A program made the translations under genes and the position numbers. From positions 93,244 to 157,243 of the forward strand of contig CAXMOM010000004.1 in NCBI GenBank assembly GCA_964195425.1: DNA of 64,000 bases. Direction: 5' to 3'. Positions 25,313 to 33,601 of this stretch are shown in pieces. Below the pieces are notes generated by a model. The model did no database searches. It saw only the letters and a list, made by a program, of their open reading frames with translations, and was not told the DNA's origin. This DNA is from Glaciecola sp964195425. Its GTDB lineage: Bacteria; Pseudomonadota; Gammaproteobacteria; Enterobacterales; Alteromonadaceae. The first letter of the stretch is position 1. Each line of letters begins with the position of its first letter.

Positions 25313-27202
25313 ATGTCCGAGCAATATAATTCTGATGCCATTGAAGTCCTAAACGGACTCGACCCTGTAAAACGTCGCCCAGGTATGTACACCGATACCA
25401 CAAGACCTAATCACCTCAGCCAAGAAGTTATTGATAACAGTGTTGATGAAGCGCTTGCAGGTCATGCATCGAACATAAAAGTGATTTTACATGAAGACCA
25501 ATCTTTAGAAGTCACCGACGATGGTCGCGGCATGCCAGTAGATATTCACGCGGAAGAGGGCATGAGTGGGGTTGAGCTTATTATGACCAAGCTGCACGCT
25601 GGTGGTAAGTTCTCAAACAAGAACTACGAGTTTGCCGGCGGCCTTCATGGCGTGGGTATTTCGGTAGTCAACGCGCTTTCCAATCGAGTTGAAGTAACTA
25701 TTCGCCGTAATGGACAAGTTCATCAAATTGCTTTTGAAAATGGTGACAAAAAAGAAGAACTCGCCGTTATTGATACTTGCGGAAAGCGCAATACCGGCAC
25801 ACGCGTGCACTTTTGGCCCAACCCAAGTTACTTCGACACGCCCAAATTCTCGGTAAGCAAACTACTGCATATATTGCGCGCTAAAGCGGTGTTGTGTCCC
25901 GGTTTACTAATAAAATTTGAAGACAAGATTGGTAATCAATCCTATGAATGGTATTTCGAGGATGGCCTGCAAGACTATCTAACCCAAGGCTTAAAAGACA
26001 GCATTACTATGCCTGCGGATGTGCCTTTTATCGGCAGTTATACGGGCAATGGCGAAGCAGCTGACTGGGCTATAATGTGGCTGCCTGAAGGCGGCGAAAT
26101 GGTCACCGAAAGTTACGTTAATTTGATTCCCACAGCCCAAGGCGGTACCCACGTAAATGGGCTGCGACAAGGCTTGTTGGATGCCATGCGCGAGTTTTGT
26201 GAATTTAGAAACTTGTTGCCTAGAGGCGTTAAAATGACCGCCGATGATATTTGGGATCGCTGCTGTTATATTTTATCAACCAAAATGCAAGACCCTCAAT
26301 TTGCCGGACAAACGAAAGAACGTTTATCATCACGTCAAGCGTCTGCGTTTGTTTCAGGTATTGTTAAAGATGCCTTTAGTTTGTGGCTGAATCAACACAC
26401 CGATGTTGCCGACTTGTTGGCTGAAATGTGTATAAACAATGCACAGTTAAGGTTGCGAGCGAGCAAGAAGGTAGCGCGTAAGAAAATAACTTCAGGTCCT
26501 GCATTACCGGGCAAACTCACTGATTGTTCTACACAAGATAACGATCGCTCTGAACTGTTTCTGGTGGAAGGTGATTCAGCCGGTGGATCTGCAAAGCAAG
26601 CCCGCGACAGGGAATTTCAAGCCATTATGCCACTGCGCGGTAAAATACTGAACAGTTGGGAAGTTGATTCCTCACAAGTCTTGGCCTCGCAAGAAATACA
26701 CGATATATCAGTAGCATTAGGCATTGACCCCGACTCAGATGATTTAAGCGGCCTGCGCTATGGCAAAATATGCATTTTAGCAGATGCTGATTCAGACGGG
26801 CTGCACATTGCCACTTTGTTATGTGCGCTATTCGTAAAGCACTTTAGAAAACTGGTCGACACCGGTCATGTTTATGTCGCAATGCCGCCTTTATTTCGTA
26901 TTGATATAGGTAAAGAAGTATACTACGCGCTCGATGAAAGTGAAAAGCAAGGTGTGTTAGACCGCATAGAGGCAGAGAAAAAACGAGGCAAGGTTAACGT
27001 GCAACGCTTTAAGGGCTTAGGTGAAATGAATCCTTTGCAACTGCGCGAGACTACCATGGACCCTAATACTCGTCGGCTTGTAAGGCTCACCAGTGAAGAC
27101 GCTGAAGGTATGCTTGAACTAATGGATATGTTGCTGTCAAAGAAACGGGCTCCTGACCGTAAAGCTTGGTTAGAGAGTAAAGGGAATTTAGCGCTGGTAT
27201 AA
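25313..27202 (+). CDS. parE: DNA topoisomerase IV subunit B
   Basis: 629 residues (E. coli ParE has 630). The GHKL ATPase motifs are present: EVIDNSVDEALAGHA, DDGRGMPVD and AGGLHGVGISVVNALS. The TOPRIM domain has LFLVEGDSAGGSAKQARDR with PLRGKILN, and the DxD in LADADSDGLH. The C-terminus has QRFKGLGEMNP. The absence of the ~170-residue insert of GyrB, together with the yqiA neighbour, identifies it as ParE. With ParC it decatenates sister chromosomes. No parC follows in the window; decayed mobile DNA begins about 110 bases after the stop. Confidence 0.96.
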   Translation: MSEQYNSDAIEVLNGLDPVKRRPGMYTDTTRPNHLSQEVIDNSVDEALAGHASNIKVILHEDQSLEVTDDGRGMPVDIHAEEGMSGVELIMTKLHAGGKFSNKNYEFAGGLHGVGISVVNALSNRVEVTIRRNGQVHQIAFENGDKKEELAVIDTCGKRNTGTRVHFWPNPSYFDTPKFSVSKLLHILRAKAVLCPGLLIKFEDKIGNQSYEWYFEDGLQDYLTQGLKDSITMPADVPFIGSYTGNGEAADWAIMWLPEGGEMVTESYVNLIPTAQGGTHVNGLRQGLLDAMREFCEFRNLLPRGVKMTADDIWDRCCYILSTKMQDPQFAGQTKERLSSRQASAFVSGIVKDAFSLWLNQHTDVADLLAEMCINNAQLRLRASKKVARKKITSGPALPGKLTDCSTQDNDRSELFLVEGDSAGGSAKQARDREFQAIMPLRGKILNSWEVDSSQVLASQEIHDISVALGIDPDSDDLSGLRYGKICILADADSDGLHIATLLCALFVKHFRKLVDTGHVYVAMPPLFRIDIGKEVYYALDESEKQGVLDRIEAEKKRGKVNVQRFKGLGEMNPLQLRETTMDPNTRRLVRLTSEDAEGMLELMDMLLSKKRAPDRKAWLESKGNLALV

Positions 27203-27314
27203 GTTGTTTATTAAAGCATAAAGTGCCATTGCCGATATATTTATTTAAGTAATTAGATGAAAGTATCGATTAAATGGGCAATTCAAATACAATAAAAAAC
27301 GAGATCTAAAAAAG

Positions 27315-27484
27315 ATGAAGGGTAAAACGATATGCCGTTTTCCTTCATCAAAGCCATCTCCTGAAACTATCTATACCGAAGGTGTTTTAGAAAAAGAGTT
27401 TTGTTACCACCTAGAGGCTGACGACACAGTAGTTAGATATGAATCACAGCCTGTCGGTTTTCACTATTGGATAGATGGTGAAAG
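27315..27484 (+). pseudogene. TnsA-like endonuclease N-terminal fragment
   Basis: About 57 residues before the frame runs into an IS6-type end. The segment reads VLEKEFCYHLEADDTVVRYESQ followed by PVGFHYWIDGER. This fits the start of the TnsA endonuclease domain of Tn7-like transposons (an E that begins the acidic triad, a hydrophobic helix, then V.SY..QP). The IS end supplies the last few codons and the stop, so the gene is truncated. Orientation and distance match Tn7, where tnsA starts just inside the end next to the target gene. No tnsB, tnsC or tniQ remains in the window. The call rests on a short segment. Confidence 0.55.
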
Positions 27485-28247
27485 GGTACTGTTAAGTTAA
27501 CGAGTTGACTCAGAAACATGCGATAATCGGGGCATGAAAAATACCAATATTTATACCGGATATCGCTATCCATCCCAAATAATCAGTCAAGCTGTGTGGC
27601 TTTATCACAGATTTACGCTTAGCTTGTGTGACATCGAAGAATTGCTGGCAGCAAGAGGCATTACCGTCAGTTACGAAACTATCAGAAATTGGTGTGATAA
27701 ATTTGGGCAAAGGTATTGTAGTTAAATCAGAAAGAGTCGAGGGCAATTAGGTGATACCTGGTATCTTGATGAGGTATTTATCAAGATCAATGGTGCTGTG
27801 CATTACCTTTGGCGGGCTGTTGATCAGGATGGCGATGAAATCGATATTCTGGTTCAGAAACGTAAAGACAAACACGCTGCTAAGCGTTTTTTCAGAAAAT
27901 TATTGAAAGGCCAACAATGCGCGCCGATCAAGATAGTCACCGATAAACTCAGGAGCTATTCTGCAGCTAAGAAAGAGCTGATACCGGGTATAGAACACTC
28001 AACCCAGCAGTACGAAAACAACTGATGTGAATTATCACATCAACCTGGTCGGCAACAGGAGAGGCAGATGAGAAAATTTAAATAACAAGGCCAGGCTCAA
28101 CGTTTTCTATCATGTCATGGCGTGGTTAATAACCTATTTCGGCTTGGTCGTCATTTGATGAAAGCAAGTAATTACAGAGATTTCCGAGAACGAGCATTTG
28201 TTGAATGGGCTAGGGTGAGTTGTGTCCAAAATTTGGAATAGGTAGTC
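27485..28247 (+). mobile_element. IS6-family element, copy A (right end missing)
   Basis: It starts with the terminal repeat GGTACTGTTAAGTTAACG, which inserted into the TnsA-like frame. The body is about 90% like copy B further on. The match stops after the stop codon of the transposase, so about 45 bases of right end are lost. The transposase frame carries stop codons and cannot be active. Confidence 0.8.
27534..28241 (+). pseudogene. IS6-family DDE transposase, inactivated
   Basis: The frame begins MKNTNIYTGYRYPSQIISQ with an N-terminal helix-turn-helix, then the DDE domain: first Asp in GDTWYLDEVFIKING, LWRAVDQDGDEIDIL, and the second Asp in KIVTDKLRSYSAAKKEL. The order and spacing are those of IS6/IS26 transposases (about 235 residues). 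There is a TAG stop after GQRYCS (near 27723) and a TGA after QQYENN (near 28023); the reading frame is otherwise kept through to a final CVQNLE. It is therefore a nonsense-mutated copy. Confidence 0.8.
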
Positions 28248-28407
28248 ATACTGGCACTTTACTAATCCAATTGGGATAACTTGATAGGCCCAAAAAAAGC
28301 ATCAACCAAACTGGAAAATGCTTCTTGATGATTATCAACAACGTTGGTTTACATGGGTTTATTCAAGTATACCGTCGTCGATAATTAATTTTGATAGTGA
28401 AACTATA

Positions 28408-28974
28408 TTAAGATTGTTTCTTAAATCGACGTGATGCTAAACCCATTAAGCCTAATCCGAAAATAGCTAGTGTTGATGGCTCTGGTACATTTACTTGCAC
28501 ATCACGCGAGGCTATAGTTGATATTCCAGTCAAAACGTCTAATAGTGGATCGGTTTTAAACCCGAGCGAACTCGCTCCATTGTTTCCATCGCATATTGTT
28601 GGGGTGCCATTCAAACACCAATACCCACTATCAAATCCGCTAGCAAACCAAAAAATAGTATACCCTCCATTGCTTATCCCGTTGAAATCGAATGTCAACT
28701 CACTTTGAGAAGCTTTAAACAGGCTACCTTCTGAGGCTAACCGATCGAAATCAAGTAACAAATTGTTGTTTATGTTAGTTGATTGTAACGATAAATTAAT
28801 ACTCACTATGTTGCTTAGGGCTATATCTCCGATCGTTCCATCGGTTTCGATGGTACCAAATACACTGCCTGTACCATGATCAAGGTTAACATCATAAATC
28901 AAACCTGCGTTAGCCAAATTACTAAAGGCTACGACTATTCCCACTAACGTAAATTTTAAAAATTTATTTTTCAT
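28408..28974 (-). CDS. PEP-CTERM sorting-domain protein
   Basis: 188 residues. A signal peptide (1-23, ending NLANA) is followed by a beta-rich secreted domain with one cysteine pair (WCLNGTPTICDG). The C-terminal sorting signal is VPEPSTLAIFGLGLMGLASR plus a basic RFKK tail: PEP motif, membrane segment and basic end. Exosortase XrtA would cut at the PEP motif. A GGAA ribosome-binding site precedes the ATG. The gene is intact although it lies among decayed mobile DNA. The secreted domain itself was not recognised. The prsT-like gene elsewhere in the window belongs to the same pathway. Confidence 0.87.
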   Translation of the reverse strand: MKNKFLKFTLVGIVVAFSNLANAGLIYDVNLDHGTGSVFGTIETDGTIGDIALSNIVSINLSLQSTNINNNLLLDFDRLASEGSLFKASQSELTFDFNGISNGGYTIFWFASGFDSGYWCLNGTPTICDGNNGASSLGFKTDPLLDVLTGISTIASRDVQVNVPEPSTLAIFGLGLMGLASRRFKKQS

Positions 28975-29245
28975 TTTAATTCCATTTTAATATCTGAGTT
29001 TTTTGTTTTTTCCCCACAATGGGGAGCTTAACACCTGAGGCAAGGCCTTCATCTTTGGAAAATTCAGCACTGAAATGTGAAAGAATTGACAAAAAATGTA
29101 AGGGGCTACTGCCTGCTTCTCGCCCATTCGCAATATTCATACCGGAAGTTATTTTTAAAGATAAAACAATAGGTTACAAGGTTTGTGTTTTTTAGAAATA
29201 AATTTGTGTAAAAAAAACTGACATAATATGAACCAATTTAATGAA
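28975..29245. other. Intergenic region upstream of the PEP-CTERM gene
   Basis: No gene was recognised. It contains a small hairpin (CCCCA-CAA-TGGGG near 29016) and AT-rich tracts. I looked for the sigma-54 -24/-12 pattern reported for PEP-CTERM genes and did not find it. Confidence 0.4.
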
Positions 29246-29380
29246 TTAGGTAACACTCCTTATGTAAACTACGCAGTCTGCACCTTGTTGTAAGACGTGA
29301 GTGTATATTTGTGTTGTTTTCACATCAGAATGACCAAGCTGCGCTTGCACGGTTCTAATATCAGCGCCGCCTTGTAACAA
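29246..29380 (-). pseudogene. Integron-type tyrosine recombinase, C-terminal fragment
   Basis: The translation reads LLQGGADIRTVQAQLGHSDV then KTTQIYTHVLQQGAD before a stop after about 44 residues. This is the box II region of tyrosine recombinases, with the catalytic His in LGHSDV and the Tyr in IYTH. DIRTVQ.LLGHSDV.TT.IYTHVL is the form seen in integron integrases and in the integrases that accompany some IS91-type elements. Everything upstream is missing and the usual SPLD tail is altered. The fragment shares the strand of the adjacent IS91 transposase fragment. Confidence 0.7.
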
Positions 29381-29475
29381 TGGCTAATAACAATCCATAC
29401 TTCGAAGGTAAAACTCCATTGTCTATCATTAGCAATGGTCATTTAAGCTCTTTGGGAGAAGTATTTAAGGTAAGC
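29380..29475 (+). pseudogene. Antitoxin-like fragment (Xre/MbcA/ParS toxin-binding domain end)
   Basis: The frame reads NPYFEGKTPLSIISNGHL then SSLGEVFKV. NP.F.GK.PL..I..G....L..V is the typical end of the MbcA/ParS/Xre antitoxin toxin-binding domain (DUF2384). Only about 30 residues exist between the integrase and IS91 fragments, so it is a relic of a RES/Xre-type toxin-antitoxin pair or similar. No toxin is seen. The call is based on a short motif. Confidence 0.45.
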
Positions 29476-29484
29476 GTACGCCCG

Positions 29485-29984
29485 TTACTTAGTGAAACCT
29501 GCTTTGTTTACAATGTGTGTTGAAATGGCGCGATGTAAAATCGACATGACTTTACTTAATTCACTTGAGTTTCTTGCTAGCAGCAGCCGAAGTGGAATGG
29601 GTAAGCTTAAGACCCACTGCCTTATGGGATAGCCCTGTAACACATCATCAACCAACAACGCGGCACTTTCTGCCATGCGCCTGGCACCACAACTGGGACA
29701 GAAACCCTTGCGCTTGCAACTGAAGGCGACCAGTTTCTCATGTTTGCAGTCACCACATACCACGCGTAAAAATCCGTGCTCAAGTCGGCCGCAACGGAAG
29801 AATTCATCAAACTCACGTTCAACATATTTGGGTAAGTACTTGCCTTGCTCGGCTAAGCTGGCGGTAAATTCTGGATAGTACCTTTCGACCAATTGATAGA
29901 GTAGCGTTGTTTCAGGGCGATGTCGTTTGTACTTTTGTTCTTGCTGTATTGGCAGCAAAATCTTTCATCCTTGAATAGTGGCAT
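29485..29984 (-). pseudogene. IS91-family transposase, N-terminal fragment
   Basis: About 165 residues remain of a protein that is normally nearer 400. The zinc-binding domain is clear: RCGRLEHGFLRVVCGDCKHE and then FSCKRKGFCPSCGARRMAES, followed by WVLSLPIPLRLLLA. The catalytic HUH/Tyr region is missing, with the break at VNKAGFTK. The natural ATG gives MPLFKDERF but is out of frame with LLPIQQEQKYKRHRPE, so a one-base deletion lies near 29960; the frame otherwise starts only at a TTG. The gene is therefore frameshifted and truncated. Confidence 0.8.
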
Positions 29985-30412
29985 TCTAGGATGTCAAACA
30001 AGCGCTTAGAAAACGACTGAACTATGAGCCTGATTTAGGATGTATGGTGATGCCGTACTATCTTGAATGACCGCTTCCAAGAATGACAACTCAAAATTTC
30101 AATATGACCGGTTGAACTCGCAGGGCTTTGCGGTCATATTGATTCTAACAACGACTGTCGCCTTCATGCCAAAGCTCCTGACACTTTTGTTTTGGCATAG
30201 AATGCTCATTCAAATTTGAACGGAGTATAACCGTATATGGACTCCACCTGTTTCACAACAATTTTTAACGAATTTTATTAATTAAGTCGCGAGCGTATAT
30301 GCGGCTTCTTTATTGAGATAGCTAATCTCTAGCCTTCGATGTGTTCGCATCTACTGTCCTTCTCGCTTTTGCAGCCTCTTAGAGCTTGCGGTCATAACAG
30401 GTTTCCAATAGA
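29985..30412. other. Non-coding stretch with a 12-bp inverted repeat
   Basis: No coding region was recognised. A perfect inverted repeat TCAATATGACCG / CGGTCATATTGA occupies 30099-30110 and 30131-30142 with a 20-base loop. It could be an end structure of the neighbouring IS91 element or an unrelated hairpin. The remainder looks like junction DNA between fragments. Confidence 0.4.
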
Positions 30413-30947
30413 TTGTTTAATCAATGTCTTTGTAGTGGTAAAGCTTATAATCTTCTAACTGAAGCTCTGCCTTTTAAGGTTGGTAATAAGTATAACTCCT
30501 GCGCAGTGACTGCAAGAATCAAAAACCACTATGCCCCAGCTGAACTAGGCATGTTAGAGTCCCTAAGAATTAAAGCTGGAAATCAAGACCTAAAACCCGT
30601 TAGCTATTACCATAAGGTGAACTGGAAAGGTGTATGCTTTTCTATGTATAATTGTTTTGAGTTATCTGATATCGAGCATCGTTCAATTTTCAAATCAGAT
30701 ATAGATTTGTTAGTTGCATGTGTCTGGAATAAGGATACCAATTATTATCAGCATATTCTTGAATCAGCAGTCAGGGATTTGCATTGTTATGTTGTTTAAT
30801 CCAACACGTCACAATACATGTGTGCTAACTGTTGGTATTGATGTCGAAGCTTTGAGAAGTTTTCAATTCAAATCCAAACCAAATGAAAAAGATAAGTTTA
30901 AACATTTTCCGCCTGGTTATAATAGCGAAGATGTTTTGAAAAGATAG
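30413..30947 (+). pseudogene. Nitrilase-like C-terminal domain of a probable defence reverse transcriptase (DRT/UG type), broken
   Basis: Two overlapping frames together encode about 175 residues. The first gives VTARIKNHYAPAELGMLESL, WKGVCFSMYNCFELSDIEHR, DLLVACVWNKDTNYYQHILE and SAVRDLHCYVV. After a frameshift near 30795 the second continues FNPTRHN and ends PPGYNSEDVLKR. The pattern of a Cys in GVCFSMYNCFE, W-NKDTNYY and ESA.RDLHCYVV..N fits the carbon-nitrogen hydrolase (nitrilase) domain fused to the C-terminus of UG1/DRT1-type reverse transcriptases that act in phage defence. The polymerase part is missing. Family assignment is from memory of motifs and needs a profile search. Confidence 0.5.
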
Positions 30948-31306
30948 TAAAATAAATTGTCACTTTATGGCTTAATTATAGGTTTTTATGCCATCTTATG
31001 ATTGTCTTCTTTTTACTGGAAGATGATAAATTGTTATCACTACCCGCTGATAGAGCTTATATTTTGTCAACTTATGCTTTATTAAACAATTTGGCTTGTA
31101 GTTTTTAGCAGAAGTTTGTAAAAATTTGGCATAGGTAATCAAATCGTCGTTTCGTTTGTCCGAATTCGGTAACTTGACAGACCTTGCGGGTATATGAATA
31201 TGCGAAATTTCAAGTAAAAAAGCGGATTTGCCTTGCTACAGGCCGATGGTGGGTAAGGTTCCTGCCTTCGCAGGAATGACCTTGCGAATGCAGGAAACAC
31301 TGTGAG
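30948..31306. other. Non-coding region with an IS6 end and a hairpin
   Basis: No gene was seen. Bases 31121-31182 match the right end of the IS6-type elements. A short REP-like hairpin CCTGC-CTTC-GCAGG lies at 31261-31274, about 30 bases downstream (minus strand) of the neighbouring exported-protein gene, and may slow transcription there. Confidence 0.5.
31121..31182 (+). mobile_element. Solo right-end fragment of the IS6-family element
   Basis: The string AAATTTGGCATAGGTAATC and then GTCCGAATTCGGTAACTTG, ACAG repeats the right terminus of IS6 copy B with few changes. No transposase sequence accompanies it. Confidence 0.75.
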
Positions 31307-31870
31307 TTAAAGCAACTTTTTACGCACTAACAAAGCTAGGCCCGCTAACACGATAAACAGCGTACCCACTGGGCTATTAGCAGATATTACTCGAGTGCCT
31401 TGGGTAATTTCAACGAACGAGCCGGCTAGAAATACGCCGTCTACACCAGCATCATTGAAGGTGTCAGCAATTAACACTTCCCAGTCTCCCGCGCCGTTTA
31501 CAATGGTGTCGATTGCGAGTGAGATAGTGCCAACTGCTGAAAACACGCCAGAAACGTCTATCCATGCCAAATCAAAATCGCACAAAACCCCTAAATCGGC
31601 ACAACCGAAGGCTTGTGTGCCTATTTGATAAAAGGTTCCACTTGTTATATGGGCAACTTCTACTACCAAGTCGGTAGACCATGATGGGTCAAACGCTTCG
31701 TAATTGAAGTTGAAGTTTATGTCTAAGACTTCTCTGGTGTCGGTGTTATTAAGCGTTAAAATATTAAATGCTGCGCCGTCGGCCTCTTCACCTTCAAGTG
31801 AGATAACAACCGCATTTGCTTGGATAGAGAGTAATAATAATACCGCTGCAATAAAACTTTGTTTTTTCAT
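31307..31870 (-). CDS. Exported protein with a C-terminal membrane tail (PEP-CTERM-like without PEP)
   Basis: 187 residues from the ATG that opens the signal peptide MKKQSFIAAVLLLLSIQANA and has a GGAA ribosome-binding site; an in-frame start 48 bases upstream is less likely. The body is acidic and beta-rich with one Cys pair (FGCADLGVLCDF). The C-terminus is SPVGTLFIVLAGLALLVRKK: a membrane segment plus basic end, in the place of a sorting signal but lacking the PEP motif. It may be a variant exosortase target or simply a C-terminal anchor. The domain is unrecognised. Confidence 0.65.
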   Translation of the reverse strand: MKKQSFIAAVLLLLSIQANAVVISLEGEEADGAAFNILTLNNTDTREVLDINFNFNYEAFDPSWSTDLVVEVAHITSGTFYQIGTQAFGCADLGVLCDFDLAWIDVSGVFSAVGTISLAIDTIVNGAGDWEVLIADTFNDAGVDGVFLAGSFVEITQGTRVISANSPVGTLFIVLAGLALLVRKKLL

Positions 31871-32108
31871 ATCAGTTCCATGTAAAGTATGTGATGTTAA
31901 GGTTTGTTTTCGTTGCACGTACTAGTACTGGTTGTTTTGCTTTTTTTCCAAACATACTGCATTTTGGAAGCACACAACAACTGAGCGTTAGCCAGACAAC
32001 TGCGTTTACAAATTAAGCCGTTTATTTGCCGTGCTGCTGGTAGCAAATATAAGATCTTAAAATGATTCTTTTTACAGCAGAGAGCGTTAGTTAAAAGGAC
32101 TAACATAA

Positions 32109-32894
32109 TCATTCCCCTACTGCTGATTGGGCGGGTTTACTGGGCGATTTCACCGCGTGTGGATTGAACCGACTCGCAAACAGCAAACCAAGTTCAAACA
32201 AGAGCCACATGGGTATGGCCAGCAAGGTTTGAGAAATCATGTCGGGAGGCGTGAGTAGCATGCCAATGGCAAATGCACCCACAATCACATACGACCTACT
32301 TTGCCTTAATTGCGCTACGGTGCAAGCGCCACTCCATACCGCAACTACTGTAAATATGGGCACTTCAAAGGCCAGGCCGAAGGCAAAAAATAGCTTTATC
32401 ATAATATTTAGACTATTGGTCATGTCGGGTATGTAGCGAATACCGTCGGGGACAACAGATGGTAGAAATTGAAACATGACCGGAAACACAACAAAGTAGC
32501 AAAACATTATGCCTGCATAAAACAACACAATGCTGCTGAGTAAAATTGCCCTGCCAAATTTGCGCTCGCCTTTGTATAGGCCTGGCGCAACAAAGGACCA
32601 AATTTGGTGAAGCACCATGGGCACCGCCAAGAAAAAAGATAAAATAAGCACCAGCTTGAACGGCGTGAAAAATGGGTCAATAAGGCCCGTGGCCACCATT
32701 TCGCTGTTTTCGGGCAATTGCTTCATTAAGGGCTCAACCAGAATGAGGTAAATTTCGTTCGCAAACGCTATTAGGGCCACAAACAGCAATATTATGGTTA
32801 ACACCGCTTTAATGAGGCGTGCTCTTAATTCGATTAAATGTGACAGCAGCGGCATTTCGTTTTTTTGGTATGGGTTTTTAGTGCTATTTGACAT
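32109..32894 (-). CDS. tatC: Twin-arginine translocase subunit TatC
   Basis: 261 residues (E. coli 258) with six membrane segments. The conserved N-terminus MPLLSHLIELRARL, PLMKQLPE with the downstream FFTPFKLVL, and FGLAFEVPIFT are TatC signatures; the essential Glu of the last motif is present. TatC binds the twin-arginine signal and, with TatB, forms the receptor complex. Its start overlaps the tatB end by 11 bases, and it closes the tatABC operon on the minus strand. It sits immediately downstream of phoX, whose product carries a Tat signal. Confidence 0.96.
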   Translation of the reverse strand: MSNSTKNPYQKNEMPLLSHLIELRARLIKAVLTIILLFVALIAFANEIYLILVEPLMKQLPENSEMVATGLIDPFFTPFKLVLILSFFLAVPMVLHQIWSFVAPGLYKGERKFGRAILLSSIVLFYAGIMFCYFVVFPVMFQFLPSVVPDGIRYIPDMTNSLNIMIKLFFAFGLAFEVPIFTVVAVWSGACTVAQLRQSRSYVIVGAFAIGMLLTPPDMISQTLLAIPMWLLFELGLLFASRFNPHAVKSPSKPAQSAVGE

Positions 32895-33189
32895 CTTTCA
32901 CCTCTAATGCGCCGGTACTTTCGCTAACATTTGTGGTAGTTTTTGGGCTCGCCTTTGGCGTTTCTATGGTCTCGTTCAGCTGTTTTTTGTGTGCGTCTAG
33001 TTCGCGTCGCAGCTCGTCCATTTCAAGCTCTCTACTCATTTCAGAGGTAAACGAATTAATGTTGCGACGCATGCCGCTAAACCATTTGCTTAACTGCCTA
33101 GCAGCCACCGGCAGCTTGTCGGGGCCAAGTACCATCAGCCCAACCACCAGTAAAATGCTAAGTTCAATAAAACCGATATCAAAAGGCAT
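32884..33189 (-). CDS. tatB: Twin-arginine translocase subunit TatB
   Basis: 101 residues: an N-terminal membrane segment (MPFDIGFIELSILLVVGLMV) with the GPDKLPVAAR hinge, an amphipathic helix and a charged tail. The Glu at position 9 (FIE) is the feature that separates TatB from TatA. It is shorter than E. coli TatB (171) but within the usual range. The start lies five bases after the tatA stop, and the end overlaps tatC. Confidence 0.94.
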   Translation of the reverse strand: MPFDIGFIELSILLVVGLMVLGPDKLPVAARQLSKWFSGMRRNINSFTSEMSRELEMDELRRELDAHKKQLNETIETPKASPKTTTNVSESTGALEVKDVK

Positions 33190-33194
33190 AGTGT

Positions 33195-33437
33195 TTACCC
33201 GCGATCGTTAAAATATGATTGAGGTTTTTCGACAAAGTCAGCGTCTAGTGCTTCTTCTTTTGCCGCCGCGGTTTGCTCAAGTGACTTTTGCGGCTCTTCT
33301 TGTGGTTCTTTCATACCCGATTTAAAGCCTTTGATGGCTTCGCCTAAATCGCCGCCTACGTTTTTCAGCTTTTTTGTGCCAAAAAGTAAAACGACAATGA
33401 GTAACACTATTAATATTTGCCATACGCTGATGCCCAT
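33195..33437 (-). CDS. tatA: Twin-arginine translocase subunit TatA
   Basis: 80 residues from the ATG giving MGISVWQILIVLLIVVLLFG, preceded by an AGAGGA ribosome-binding site; a longer in-frame reading lacks support. The membrane helix is followed by the FGTKKLKNVGGDLGEAIKGF amphipathic helix that defines TatA. It forms the pore rings recruited by TatBC. First gene of tatABC. Confidence 0.95.
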   Translation of the reverse strand: MGISVWQILIVLLIVVLLFGTKKLKNVGGDLGEAIKGFKSGMKEPQEEPQKSLEQTAAAKEEALDADFVEKPQSYFNDRG

Positions 33438-33557
33438 TTTTATTCCTCTATTATGTTGCTTGTATGCACACATAGGCCATGCTGGCGTTTATGCCAACGG
33501 TCTACTTACAAAATCCATGTGCTACTTATTTCTAATCTATGTGTAAACATGTACCGC

Positions 33558-33583
33558 AAAAACGCCAAACATCCTTGTTTGGC
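33558..33583 (-). terminator. Rho-independent terminator of phoX
   Basis: Perfect 8-bp stem GCCAAACA / TGTTTGGC with a four-base loop and five Ts on the minus strand, 20 bases after the phoX stop. It separates phoX from tatABC. Confidence 0.75.
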
Positions 33584-33601
33584 AAGAGATACATTGCTGC
33601 T

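Noticed and set aside
28248..28407. Minus-strand tail reading EAFSSLVDAFFGPIKLSQLD
   Set aside because: Only about 30 codons with an upstream stop; it could be a gene relic but no family was recognised.
29675..29878. 67-codon plus-strand frame over the IS91 fragment
   Set aside because: Antisense shadow of the zinc-finger region of the transposase.
31900..31990. Short palindromes (GTACTAGTAC; TTCCAAA/TTTGGAA) upstream of the exported-protein gene
   Set aside because: Too short and unrelated to a known site; no sigma-54 pattern was found there either.
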